A stretch of DNA of 64,000 nt from positions 1-64,000 of the forward strand of contig CAVRVX010000037.1 of the NCBI GenBank assembly GCA_963724735.1. The letters run 5' to 3'. This stretch comes from Rhodoplanes sp963724735. GTDB lineage: Bacteria; Pseudomonadota; Alphaproteobacteria; Rhizobiales; Xanthobacteraceae. Every line of letters starts with the position of its first letter. Position 1 is the stretch's first letter. A program made the position numbers and the translations under genes. This document shows, piece by piece, positions 24,336 to 33,440 of this stretch. Under the pieces are notes generated by a model. That model worked only from the letters and a program-made list of their open reading frames with translations. It was not told where the DNA came from and made no database searches.

Positions 24336-25511
24336 CTACCGCACCAGTTCCCGCATCGCCTTGTCCAACCCCTCCAGGGTGAGCGGATACATGCGTCCGG
24401 CCATCAATTGGCGGATCATGCGGATCGACTGCGTATAGCCCCAGTGCTCCTCGGGGATGGGGTTGAGCCACACGCAGGCCGGATAGGTGCGGGTCACCCG
24501 GTCGAGCCACACCTGCCCCGCCTCCTCGTTCATATGCTCGACCGAGCCACCCTCCACCGCGATCTCGTAGGGGCTCATCGAGGCGTCGCCGACGAAGATC
24601 ACCTTGTAGTCGTGCGGATAGGTGTGCATCACGTCCCAGGTCGGCGTCGTGAGGTCCCAGCGGCGGCGGTTCTCCTTCCACACCCGCTCGTACAGGCAGT
24701 TGTGGAAGTAGAAATATTCGAGGTGCTTGAACTCGAGCCGGGCGGCGGAGAACAGCTCCTCGGTGAGCTTGATGTGCCAGTCCATCGAGCCGCCGATATC
24801 AAAGAAAGCGAGCACCTTCACCGCATTGTGCCGCTCGGGGCGCAGCTTGATGTCGAGATAGCCCTTGTGCGCCGTCTCCTTGATGGTGCCGTCGAGGTCG
24901 AGTTCCTCCGGCGCGCCGGTGCGGGCGAATTTGCGCAAGCGGCGCAGCGCGATCTTGATGTTGCGGGTGCCGAGCTCGACGTCGCCGTCGAGGTCCTTGA
25001 ACTCGCGCTTGTCCCACACCTTCACCGCGCGGAAATTGCGGTTCTTGTCCTGGCCGATGCGGATGCCTTCCGGGTTGTAGCCGTAGGCGCCGTAGGGCGA
25101 GGTGCCGCCGGTGCCGATCCTTTTCGAGCCGCCGTGATGGGCGCCCTTCTGCTCGGCGAGCCGCTTCATGAACTCCTCGAGCAGCTTGTCGAGCCCGCCC
25201 ATCGCCTCAATCTGCCGCTTCTCCTCGTCGGTGAGATACTTCTCCGCCATCTTCTTCAGCCATTCGGCGGGAATGTCGACGGCGATCGTCTCGCTCATCA
25301 GTTCGAGGCCCTTGAACACGTGGCCGAACACGCGATCGAACTTGTCGAGATTGCGTTCGTCCTTCACCAGCGTCGCGCGCGCAAGGTAGTAGAAGTCCTC
25401 CACCCGGCGCGAGGCGAGATCGGCGTCCATCGCCTCCATCAGCGTGAGGTATTCGCGCAGCGTGACCGGCAGGCCCGCGCTCTTGAGTTCCTGAAAGAAG
25501 GTGACGAACAT
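24336..25511 (-). CDS. VWA-domain (CoxE-like) protein
   Basis: The 391-residue protein belongs to the CoxE/VWA-containing family. An N-terminal helical region (FFQELKSAGLPVTLREYLTLMEAM....DFYYLARATLVKDERNLDKFDRVFGHVFKG) is followed by a Gly-rich linker and a von Willebrand A-like domain with a MIDAS-like DIGGSM (VLAFFDIGGSMDWHI). Such proteins usually act with MoxR AAA+ ATPases as metal-cofactor or complex-assembly chaperones. No moxR gene is in the window. It is divergent from YihY and intact, unlike its duplicate. Confidence 0.88.
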   Translation of the reverse strand: MFVTFFQELKSAGLPVTLREYLTLMEAMDADLASRRVEDFYYLARATLVKDERNLDKFDRVFGHVFKGLELMSETIAVDIPAEWLKKMAEKYLTDEEKRQIEAMGGLDKLLEEFMKRLAEQKGAHHGGSKRIGTGGTSPYGAYGYNPEGIRIGQDKNRNFRAVKVWDKREFKDLDGDVELGTRNIKIALRRLRKFARTGAPEELDLDGTIKETAHKGYLDIKLRPERHNAVKVLAFFDIGGSMDWHIKLTEELFSAARLEFKHLEYFYFHNCLYERVWKENRRRWDLTTPTWDVMHTYPHDYKVIFVGDASMSPYEIAVEGGSVEHMNEEAGQVWLDRVTRTYPACVWLNPIPEEHWGYTQSIRMIRQLMAGRMYPLTLEGLDKAMRELVR

Positions 25512-25748
25512 CTCTTGGCTCCGCCCTCGCCTTCCTCAATGTAATGCCGCGATCGATAGGCGTCGAGCGCATTGCCAGCCGCCGGAACCCTGGCATGATT
25601 GCAGCAGCGGGACCCGAGCCACCAAGCACGGCCGAGCCGCGGAACCCGCTCATGGACGATCGCGTTATTCCGGCAACGAATTGATCCGAGCAAATCGACT
25701 GAGGGACCAGCTCGGGATTCCGTATCGCCAATCGATTGAGCGCGCAGC

Positions 25749-26771
25749 ATGGATTGGACGAATATTCGGCTGCGGCGGGTTGCGTCGCTAGGGACTTTAT
25801 TCCTGTCGGCGACCATGATCGCGGCTCTTTTTCGCGGCCGCGACGAAGCGCCCTCTCCGCCGGAGCAGCGCGATCCTCCGGGCGCGAAAATGGAAGCGGA
25901 CCCGCCCGTGCGCGGCTGGTTCGACCTGCTGCGCCGCGTTTACGAGCGTTTCTCCGAAGATCGCGTCATGTCGATCGCGGGCGGCGTGACGTTCTTCGCG
26001 CTGCTGGCGATCTTTCCAGCCATCGCCGCGCTGGTGTCGGTCTATGGGCTGTTCGCCGACCCTGTCTCGCTGACCGGCCAGGTTGATCAGCTCACGGGCA
26101 TGCTCCCGAGCGGCGCCATCGAAGTGGTCAATGATCAGATGCGCCGGGTCTCGTCACAGGGAGGCGCCGCGCTGGGCGTGACTTTCCTGGTAAGCTTGGC
26201 GATCTCGCTGTGGAGCGCGAACTCGGGCATGAAGGCTTTGTTCGACGCTCTCAACATCGTCTTCGACGAGCGCGAACAGCGCGGGTTCATCCGTCTGAAC
26301 GCCGAATCGCTGTTGTTCACCTTCCTTGGCCTTGTTTTTGTGCTGATCGCCGTTGCGGTGGTGGTCGTGCTGCCGATCGCTCTCGGCTATATCGGCCTCG
26401 CGTCCGAAACAGAACGGCTGGTGCAGATCGGACGTTGGCCCGTTCTCCTGGTCGGCAGCGCGTTTGCGCTCGCGGCGATCTATCGATTCGGACCGAGCCG
26501 GCAAAACGCCAAATGGCGCTGGATTTCGTGGGGCAGTGCGACGGCAGCGGTGATGTGGGTGGCTGCCTCTTCACTGTTCTCCTGGTACGCCGCCAATTTC
26601 GCCAATTTCAACAGGACTTACGGAACGCTCGGCGCGGTGATCGGCTTCATGACCTGGATCTGGATTTCCGCAATGGTGATCCTCGTCGGCGCGGAGCTGG
26701 ACGCCGAATTGGAATGCCAGGACCCGACCATGCGCAAGCGGGCGACCGGCGGATTTGTTCCGCAATCATAG
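25749..26771 (+). CDS. YihY/BrkB-family membrane protein, copy 1
   Basis: The 340-residue integral membrane protein has the YihY/virulence-factor-BrkB family features: DRVMSIAGGVTFFALLAIFPAIAALVSVYGLF, LWSANSGMKALFDALNIVFDERE and, at the end, FNRTYGTLGAVIGFMTWIWISAMVILVGAELDAELE. About six transmembrane helices are expected. The family was once called RNase BN, which is wrong. Its real function is unknown. Copy 2 (28534) differs at only about eight residues. Confidence 0.92.
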   Translation: MDWTNIRLRRVASLGTLFLSATMIAALFRGRDEAPSPPEQRDPPGAKMEADPPVRGWFDLLRRVYERFSEDRVMSIAGGVTFFALLAIFPAIAALVSVYGLFADPVSLTGQVDQLTGMLPSGAIEVVNDQMRRVSSQGGAALGVTFLVSLAISLWSANSGMKALFDALNIVFDEREQRGFIRLNAESLLFTFLGLVFVLIAVAVVVVLPIALGYIGLASETERLVQIGRWPVLLVGSAFALAAIYRFGPSRQNAKWRWISWGSATAAVMWVAASSLFSWYAANFANFNRTYGTLGAVIGFMTWIWISAMVILVGAELDAELECQDPTMRKRATGGFVPQS

Positions 26772-26803
26772 AACTTTCGCCGCGAAAACGGGTCGCCTAT
26801 CGG

Positions 26804-27081
26804 CTGATTTTTACGATAAATGGCTCGGTTAATCGCCTTGTAATGTACCAATTCACAATATTGAAACGCGACCCCGCCGCAGAACCGATAAAAATTTCTG
26901 GGTGGTTTTCCGAGTTTCCCGCACGCCATTGATTGTAAACCTTTTTGAGCCTGGCTACCCGTCGCTCCTCCGTCTTGTTATCTGTATGCACAGCAAAATC
27001 AAAAAGATCACCGACCAATGGCAAATCACAGGACCATTTAGAGAAACCAGCACCGAGAAGTAGCGCGCTATCTGCATTCAA
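26804..27081 (-). pseudogene. SIR2-like gene, 5' fragment created by the duplication
   Basis: It encodes the first 90 or so residues (MNADSALLLGAGFSKW...RRLTEPFIVKIS) from a TTG or nearby start, then meets the duplication junction. The extra GC beside the start relative to 24299 probably reflects the ancestral form of this gene. Confidence 0.8.
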
Positions 27082-27112
27082 GCCCCAAAGCCTACAAGAA
27101 GCGCAAGAAGAC

Positions 27113-28296
27113 CTACCGCACCAGCTCGCGCATCGCCCGGTCGAGGCCCTCCAGGGTGAGCGGATACATGCGTCCGGCCATCAACTGGCGCATCATGCGG
27201 ATCGACTGGGTGTAGCCCCAGTGCTCCTCGGGGACCGGGTTGAGCCAGACGCAGGCCGGATAGGTGCGGGTCACCCGCTCGAGCCAGACCTGCGCCCGCC
27301 TCCTCGTTCATAGTGCTCGACCGAGCCGCCCGGCATCGTGATCTCGTAGGGGCTCATCGAGGCGTCGCCGACGAAGATCACCTTGTAGTCGTGCGGATAG
27401 GTGTGCATCACGTCCCAGGTCGGCGTGGTGCGGTCCAAGCGGCGGCGGTTCTCCTTCCACACCCGCTCGTACAGGCAGTTGTGGAAGTAGAAATACTCGA
27501 GGTGCTTGAACTCGGAGCGCGCGGCGGAAAACAGCTCCTCGGTGAGCCTTGATGTGCCAGTCCATCGAGCCGCCGATATCGAAGAACAGCAGCACCTTCA
27601 CCGCGTTGTGCCGCTCGGGGCGCAGCTGGATGTCGAGATAGCCCTTGTGCGCCGTCTCCTTGATGGTGCCGTCGAGATCGAGCTCCTCGGGCGCGCCGGT
27701 GCGGGCGAATTTGCGCAGGCGGCGCAGCGCGATCTTGATGTTGCGGGTGCCGAGCTCGACGTCGTCGTCGAGATCCTTGAACTCGCGCTTGTCCCACACC
27801 TTCACGGCGCGGAAATTGCGGTTCTTGTCCTGGCCGATGCGGATGCCTTCCGGGTTGTAGCCGTAGGCGCCGAAGGGCGAGGTGCCGCCGGTGCCGATCC
27901 ATTTCGAGCCGCCCTGGTGGCGCGCCCTTCTGCTCGGCGAGCCGCTTCATGCAGCGTCCTCGAGCAGCTTGTCGAGCCCGCCCATCGCCTCGATCTGCCG
28001 CTTCTCCTCGTCGGTGAGATATTTCTCCGCCAGCTTCTTCAGCCATTCGGCGGGAATGTCGACGTCGATCGCCTCGCTCATCAGTTCGAGGCCCTTGAAC
28101 ACGTGGCCGAACACGCGGTCGAACTTGTCGAGATTGCGCTCGTCCTTCACCAGCGTCGCGCGCGACAAGGTAATAGAAATCCTCCACCCGGCGCGCGGCG
28201 AGATCGGCGTCCATCGCCTCCATCAGCGTGAGGTATTCGCGCAGCGTGACCGGCAGGCCGGCGGCTCTTGAGTTCATGAAAGAAGGTGACGAACAT
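27113..28296 (-). pseudogene. VWA-domain gene copy 2, degraded by multiple frameshifts
   Basis: It aligns end to end with the intact copy at 24336-25511, but with repeated 1-2 base insertions. Examples lie near 27311 (TTCATAGTGCTC), 27547 (GAGCCTTGATG), 27915 and 27953 (CATGCAGCGTCC), 28165 (GACAAGGTAAT) and 28263. No long stretch of frame remains. The residual similarity is high, so the decay is recent. Confidence 0.9.
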
Positions 28297-28533
28297 CTCT
28301 CGGCTCCGCCCTCGCCTTCCTCAATGTAATGCCGCGATCGATAGGCGTCGAGCGCATTGCCAGCCGCCGGAACCCTGGCATGATTGCAGCAGCGGGACCC
28401 GAGCCGCCAAGCGCGGCCCACGCGGCGGAACCCGCTCATGGCGATTACGTTATTCCGACAACGAATTGATCCGAGCAAATCGACTGAGGGACTAGCTCGG
28501 GATTCCGTATCGCCAATCGATTGAGCGCACATC

Positions 28534-29556
28534 ATGGATTGGACGAATACTCGGCTGCGGCGGATTGCGTCGCTAGGGACTCTATTCCTGTCGGCGACCA
28601 TGGTCGCGGCTCTTTTTCGCGGCCGCGACGAGGCGCCCTCTCCGCCGGAGCAGCGCGATCCTCCGGGCGCGAAAATGGAAGCGGACGCGCCCGTGCGCGG
28701 CTGGTTCGACGTGCTGCGCCGCGTTTACGAGCGCTTCTCCGAAGATCGCGTCATGTCGATCGCGGGCGGCGTGACGTTCTTTGCGCTGCTGGCGATCTTT
28801 CCCGCCATCGCCGCGCTGGTGTCGATCTATGGGCTGTTCGCCGACCCTGTCTCGCTGACCGGCCAGGTTGATCAGCTCACGGGCATGCTCCCGAGCGGCG
28901 CCATCGAAGTGGTCAATGATCAGATGCGCCGGGTCTCGTCACAGGGAGGCGCCGCGCTGGGCGTGACTTTCCTGGTAAGCTTGGCGATCTCGCTGTGGAG
29001 CGCGAACTCGGGCATGAAGGCTTTGTTCGACGCTCTCAACATCGTCTTCGACGAGCGCGAACAGCGCGGGTTCATCCGTCTGAACGCCGAATCGCTGTTG
29101 TTCACCTTCCTTGGCCTTGTTTTTATGCTGATCGCCGTTGCGGTGGTGGTCGTGCTGCCGATCGCTCTCGGCTATATCGGCCTCGCGTCCGAAACAGAAC
29201 GGCTGGTGCAGATCGGACGTTGGCCCGTTCTCCTGGTCGGCAGCGCGTTTGCGCTCGCGGCGATCTATCGATTCGGACCGAGCCGGCAAAACGCCAAATG
29301 GCGCTGGATTTCGTGGGGCAGTGCGACGGCAGCGGTGATGTGGGTGGCTGCGTCTTCACTGTTCTCCTGGTACGCCGCCAATTTCGCCAATTTCAACAGG
29401 ACTTACGGAACGCTCGGCGCGGTGATCGGCTTCATGACCTGGATCTGGATCTCCGCAATGGTGATCCTCGTCGGCGCGGAGCTGGACGCCGAATTGGAAT
29501 GCCAGGACCCGACCATGCGCAAGCGGGCGACCGGCGGATTTGTTCCGCAATCATAG
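28534..29556 (+). CDS. YihY/BrkB-family membrane protein, copy 2
   Basis: This 340-residue duplicate of the gene at 25749 is fully open, with conservative changes only (Ile/Thr and Val/Ile near the start, Leu to Val in WFDVLRR, Val to Ile in ALVSIYG, Val to Met in VFMLIAV). Its retention beside the ruined VWA copy suggests either very recent duplication or selection on YihY dosage. Confidence 0.92.
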   Translation: MDWTNTRLRRIASLGTLFLSATMVAALFRGRDEAPSPPEQRDPPGAKMEADAPVRGWFDVLRRVYERFSEDRVMSIAGGVTFFALLAIFPAIAALVSIYGLFADPVSLTGQVDQLTGMLPSGAIEVVNDQMRRVSSQGGAALGVTFLVSLAISLWSANSGMKALFDALNIVFDEREQRGFIRLNAESLLFTFLGLVFMLIAVAVVVVLPIALGYIGLASETERLVQIGRWPVLLVGSAFALAAIYRFGPSRQNAKWRWISWGSATAAVMWVAASSLFSWYAANFANFNRTYGTLGAVIGFMTWIWISAMVILVGAELDAELECQDPTMRKRATGGFVPQS

Positions 29557-29584
29557 AACTTTCGCCGCGAAAACGGGTCGCCTA

Positions 29585-30050
29585 ATGGCTGGTGTGCTGG
29601 AGCCATGCAGGTCCGTGGCGTCCAAGGACGCGTTGTGGTTTGTTTTTTTCGGGTTCTCCGTGGGGCCAATTGGTTGGTGCCGCGAGGGTCGCGCCGCGGC
29701 GGGGCGTGTCATGCGGGCGAGGCACGGGCGATGGCTGCGATGGCGAGACGGATCGCGGCACGTCCCCAATCTTGGGCGGCCGGACAGGCCGACGCCATGG
29801 CGATCTTGATGCGGCGGACGCTGATGCGAACCAGCGCACCGATCTTGAGGAGCTTGAGCCTGATGGTGCCGCAAGTTGCCTGCGCGAAGTCGGTATCGTG
29901 GAGGCCGATGCGGCGCAGGGCGCACATCAGGACGTAAGCCATCGAGTAAAACCATAGGCGCAGCTGATTGGCGCGCATGGTGGCGGCCGAGGTGCGATCC
30001 GCATAGAGGTCGAGCTGGCATTCCTTGATCCGGTTCTCGTGCAGCGAGGC
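29585..30050 (-). mobile_element. IS1380-family element remnant (transposase C-terminus)
   Basis: A minus-strand frame (stop at 29709) encodes ENRIKECQLDLYADRTSAATMRANQLRLWFYSMAYVLM and then CGTIRLKLLKIGALVRISVRRIKIAMASACP, the characteristic C-terminal end of IS1380 transposases. The N-terminal two thirds are absent. Downstream sequence near 29585-29620 (GCTGGTGTGCTGGAGCCATGCAGG) may be the element's end. Confidence 0.75.
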
Positions 30051-30505
30051 TAGCTGCCATTCTGCGGGTGCAAGTCCCGCCAACAGGAGTCCAGTCACTG
30101 TTGTAGTCATATCAGCGGCGGGAAGGGTGACCAACCCGTCGGAAGCCTGGATGTAAAAGCTTCCGCTGGCTTGGCAAAGCCCGGTCAGATCCGTGCAGGG
30201 GAGCGAGCAATCTGACAGGCTGTAGCAAAGTGCGAACCACTGAAGCCTCGAAATTCAAGGCCCGCGTGAAACGGATTGCGGGGTCTCGGGAGCGCCGAGC
30301 CGCTGAGAACTCGGCGAAGGCCAATGTCGACATCGCTGCTCTGGAACTTATCGATGTTCGAGCTCCCCGGGGTCGTAGAGGGCGGCATGTCAGAACGGAA
30401 TGTGCAGCGAAAGCCCGGAACCGCTCGCGGGTCGCCTAGGCGCTCCCGCAGCAGCGAAGGCATCGCGTATAAGCCGCCGGGGTGCGCCGGCCCGCGGTGT
30501 TCTTA
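30051..30505 (+). mobile_element. Possible group II intron 5' remnant
   Basis: The segment begins near GGGTGCAAGTCCCGCC. It contains blocks that resemble domain I of bacterial group II introns: CGGAAGCC...GCTTCCG, GGGGAGCGAGCAATCTGACAGG, GTGCGAACCACTGAAG and GAGAACTCGGCGAAGGCC. No reverse transcriptase follows. The frame near 30387 (MSERNVQRKPGTARGS) could be the start of one. The match is by recollection of general intron layout, so confidence is low. Confidence 0.35.
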
Positions 30506-30512
30506 TTGAGGA

Positions 30513-31265
30513 ATGACGGACAATTCGCTGCTGGTTGCCGAGACCCTCGCAATCTTCTTGTTCGCCGGCTTCATCAAAGGCATCGTCGGGCTGGGACTGC
30601 CTGTTCTCGCGATCGGCCTGCTCAGCCTGGTGATGCCCCCGGCGCAGGCGGTGGCTCTTCTCGCCGTGCCATCCATCGTGACCAATGTTTGGCAACTCGC
30701 CGCCGGTCCGCATCTCGCGGCGCTGACGCGGCGCTTATGGGCGCTGCTGCTGGCGAGCTTCATCGCCGTGCTTGCGGGCTTGTCGACGGGATTTCTCGTC
30801 GCCGACGCGAAAGGCTACGCGCTGGCGGCGGTCGGCGTTTCCCTCCTCGTCTACGGGCTGCTCGGGCTTGCTCCCTTCCATATCCGCGTGCCTGCCCGAA
30901 ACGAGCGCTGGCTTGGGCCCCTGATCGGCGCGGCGACCGGGCTCGTCGCTTCGGCGACGGGCGTGTTGTCGATTCCGTCCGTTCCCTATCTCGAGGCGCT
31001 CGGCCTGCGGCGGGACGAGCTTGTACAAGCGCTCGGCCTGTCCTTTTCCGTGACCACTGCGGCGCTCATGATCGGACTTTTCCGCTACGGCGTCATGCAG
31101 ATGTCGGTCGCCGCCCTGTCGCTGGTCGCTCTCGCGCCGGCGCTTGCTGGGATGGCGGCCGGGCAATGGGTGCGCATGCGCATTCACCCGCAAGCGTTTC
31201 GTGTGATCTTCTTTCTCGGATTGGTCGCGCTCGGCGGCCATTTGCTTTGGCGCACCCTGGCCTGA
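30513..31265 (+). CDS. TSUP-family (TauE/SafE) membrane permease
   Basis: The 250-residue protein has about eight hydrophobic segments in two related halves. Each half begins with the small-residue motif of TSUP exporters: FAGFIKGIVGLGLPVLAIGLLS in the first, and LIGAATGLVASATGVLSIPSVPYLEALGLRRDELVQALGLSF in the second. The family moves sulfite, sulfoacetate or other organosulfur anions out of the cell. The substrate here is unknown. It stands alone just after the putative intron remnant. Confidence 0.9.
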   Translation: MTDNSLLVAETLAIFLFAGFIKGIVGLGLPVLAIGLLSLVMPPAQAVALLAVPSIVTNVWQLAAGPHLAALTRRLWALLLASFIAVLAGLSTGFLVADAKGYALAAVGVSLLVYGLLGLAPFHIRVPARNERWLGPLIGAATGLVASATGVLSIPSVPYLEALGLRRDELVQALGLSFSVTTAALMIGLFRYGVMQMSVAALSLVALAPALAGMAAGQWVRMRIHPQAFRVIFFLGLVALGGHLLWRTLA

Positions 31266-31409
31266 GTCCCGCGTCGATTCTCCTCCGATATGCTCGACAG
31301 GGCACGCGATATGCTCACCAGGCGCGCTCGCCATTGCCGAGCCGTCACTGTTCTGCCCTGATGTTGCCGCGCGGGTGGTTAGAACAGGGATCGCCGACGG
31401 GAGAATGTA

Positions 31410-33437
31410 ATGCGCGGCCGAACGTCCTTGTCCATCCTCGCCATCTTCGCCATGCTCGTCGTCGGCGCATTGTGCGGCCCGGCCGCGGCTCAGCTCGCGC
31501 CGGCCCGCGAAGCTCCGATCGCAGCGCCCTTGCCCGAACCTGCGTTGGGCGCGGCGATCGATTGGAGGGTGCGCAACCGGTTCCGCCTCTTTCGCGACGA
31601 GCGCGACTTCGACCGGCTAGCGGCGGCGCAGCGCGGGCGCAGCGTGCTCGCGGCGGAACAAGCGCTCGCGCTCGAGACCGGCGGGCGTGGTTGGGCGCGC
31701 GACATCGTCACGCGCCTGTGCGTCGATTCCGCCGGCAATGTTGTCGACGAGTGCGTGCGAGACGGCGCACGCGAGTCCTACCTCGCCCCGATCGACCATC
31801 CCGTCGAAGTCAGGCTCGCCGGTTCGATCGATCCGTCGGCAAGCTGCGCCTGGACCTTCGAGGATGGCGACGGGGCGCCCCGCAGCGCGACGGTCGGCTG
31901 CGACGAACCGATCAACATAAGGGTGGTGCATGGGCGGCCCACGATCGCCGTCGTCGACATCAGCGCAAATGGAAAGGCCAGTCGCGCCACGACCGAGATT
32001 CTCGTGCACGATCTTCTCATCGCCGGGCTCGGCAATTCGATCGCCTCCGGCGAGGGCAATCCGGATCGTCCCGTCACGCTCGACGACGAGGGTTTCTGTT
32101 TTCGCCAGTTCATCGCCTCGGGAGCGAGCGAGTATTACCGGCCGGGCCGGACTGGCTATCGCGGCGACAAATCCTGCGAAGGCGGGCAAAGCTCGGAGGC
32201 GGATCGCGCCGCCTGGTCGCGCCTCGCCGCACGCTGGATGAGCGCGCCTTGCCACCGATCGCTCTATTCCTACCAGCTGCGCGCGGCGCTCGCGCTCGCG
32301 GTCGAGAATCCGCGCATCGCCGTGACATTCGTTCCCCTCGCCTGCACCGGCGCGTCGATCGACGTGGGCCTGTTCGGTGCGCAACGCGCGCGCGAGCTCA
32401 ATTGCGGAACGAGCGGCACGACGTCGTGCCCGGCGAAGGTTTCCCCCCAGCTCGCGCGGCTGCGCGAGGTCCTCACGCGCGCAGACCGTGCGCTTCCCGG
32501 CCGTGGCCTCGATCTGGTCTTTCTGACCGTGGGCGCCAACGACATCGATTTCTCCGGGCTTGTCGCCGACGTGATCGTAGCGGCGCGCGCCGAGCGGCTG
32601 TTGTTCCAGCGCGCCGGCATGATTTCGAATGTCGAGACGGCGCAGTCGGTGCTCGACGGCCGGCTTTCGGCCGGCTTCGCCAAGCTGCGCGGGACGCTCA
32701 GGTCGCTGCTCGGCGGCCGTCTTGATCGCGTGGTGTACGTCTCCTACGGCAATCCCGCGCTCAATCCCAGTGGCGGCGTGTGCGGCGGCGGACGCGACGG
32801 CTTCGACATACATCCCGCATTCGGCGTCGATGGGGAGCGTCTGCAAAGGGTCTCCGCGTTCGTCGAGAACCGTTTCCTTCCGCGCCTCAAGGCGCTCGCG
32901 ACCTGCAGCGGCGGCGCCTTGTGCGCCGATCCCGCGAGCGATCGCATGACGTTCGTCGATGCGCACCAGGCGGCGTTCGGCGAGCACGGACTCTGCGCGC
33001 ACGCCGAGAGCGACCCGGCCTTCGACCGGGAATGCTTCTCGCCCAATGGAGACAGCTTTGCCGCCGGGCCGCTCGGCGCCGCGACCGCTCCGCTTCTGTG
33101 CCGCTTCCGGGCAAACGAGTTCCCGTCCTATGCTGCGCGCGCCCGCTGGATCAGGACGGCGAATGACAGCTATTTCGCGGCCATGACCTTCCCCGAAGGC
33201 GTTTCGGCGATGCTGCAGCCAAGCAACCTGCACGACGCCACCTGGGGCGTGCTGTCGGCCGTCTATGGCGGGGCGATCCATCCGACCGCGGAGGGACATG
33301 CCGCCATGGCTGACGCCGCCGTCGCCGCCGCAGCCGGCGTTTTGGGCCTGGCGCGGCCCGTCCGCTCCATCGTCGCTGAGCCGCTCGCCGACCCGGACGC
33401 TCCCAGCCAGGCTCCCGCCGCCTCCACGCCGCGCTGA
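31410..33437 (+). CDS. Large exported SGNH/GDSL-like hydrolase
   Basis: The 675-residue protein starts with a signal peptide (ending GPAAAQ) and GGGAGA upstream of the ATG. The SGNH fold is indicated by GLGNSIASGEGNPD (block I with Ser, Asn in place of the usual Asp before it), VFLTVGANDIDFSGLV (block III, GxND) and GGAIHPTAEGHAAMA (block V with catalytic His). The large inserts and the pattern SCEGG..SE, APCHRSLYSYQLRAAL match a family of secreted esterase/lipase-like proteins. Several cysteines suggest disulfides. The substrate is unknown. Confidence 0.85.
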   Translation: MRGRTSLSILAIFAMLVVGALCGPAAAQLAPAREAPIAAPLPEPALGAAIDWRVRNRFRLFRDERDFDRLAAAQRGRSVLAAEQALALETGGRGWARDIVTRLCVDSAGNVVDECVRDGARESYLAPIDHPVEVRLAGSIDPSASCAWTFEDGDGAPRSATVGCDEPINIRVVHGRPTIAVVDISANGKASRATTEILVHDLLIAGLGNSIASGEGNPDRPVTLDDEGFCFRQFIASGASEYYRPGRTGYRGDKSCEGGQSSEADRAAWSRLAARWMSAPCHRSLYSYQLRAALALAVENPRIAVTFVPLACTGASIDVGLFGAQRARELNCGTSGTTSCPAKVSPQLARLREVLTRADRALPGRGLDLVFLTVGANDIDFSGLVADVIVAARAERLLFQRAGMISNVETAQSVLDGRLSAGFAKLRGTLRSLLGGRLDRVVYVSYGNPALNPSGGVCGGGRDGFDIHPAFGVDGERLQRVSAFVENRFLPRLKALATCSGGALCADPASDRMTFVDAHQAAFGEHGLCAHAESDPAFDRECFSPNGDSFAAGPLGAATAPLLCRFRANEFPSYAARARWIRTANDSYFAAMTFPEGVSAMLQPSNLHDATWGVLSAVYGGAIHPTAEGHAAMADAAVAAAAGVLGLARPVRSIVAEPLADPDAPSQAPAASTPR

Positions 33438-33440
33438 GCT

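Larger units (their letters stand above)
24024..26799. repeat. Tandem duplication, copy 1 (2.78 kb: SIR2 5' end, VWA gene, YihY gene)
   Basis: Sequence from CGGCTG-TTTTTACG inside the SIR2 gene through the end of the YihY gene (ending GGGTCGCCTA) is repeated head-to-tail immediately after, at 26800-29584. The junction fuses the YihY downstream sequence to the SIR2 interior. Confidence 0.9.
26800..29584. repeat. Tandem duplication, copy 2 (2.79 kb)
   Basis: This is a direct repeat of 24024-26799. The VWA part has collected many single-base insertions, while the YihY part remains open and nearly identical. It ends at GGGTCGCCTA, after which sequence unrelated to copy 1 begins. Confidence 0.9.
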
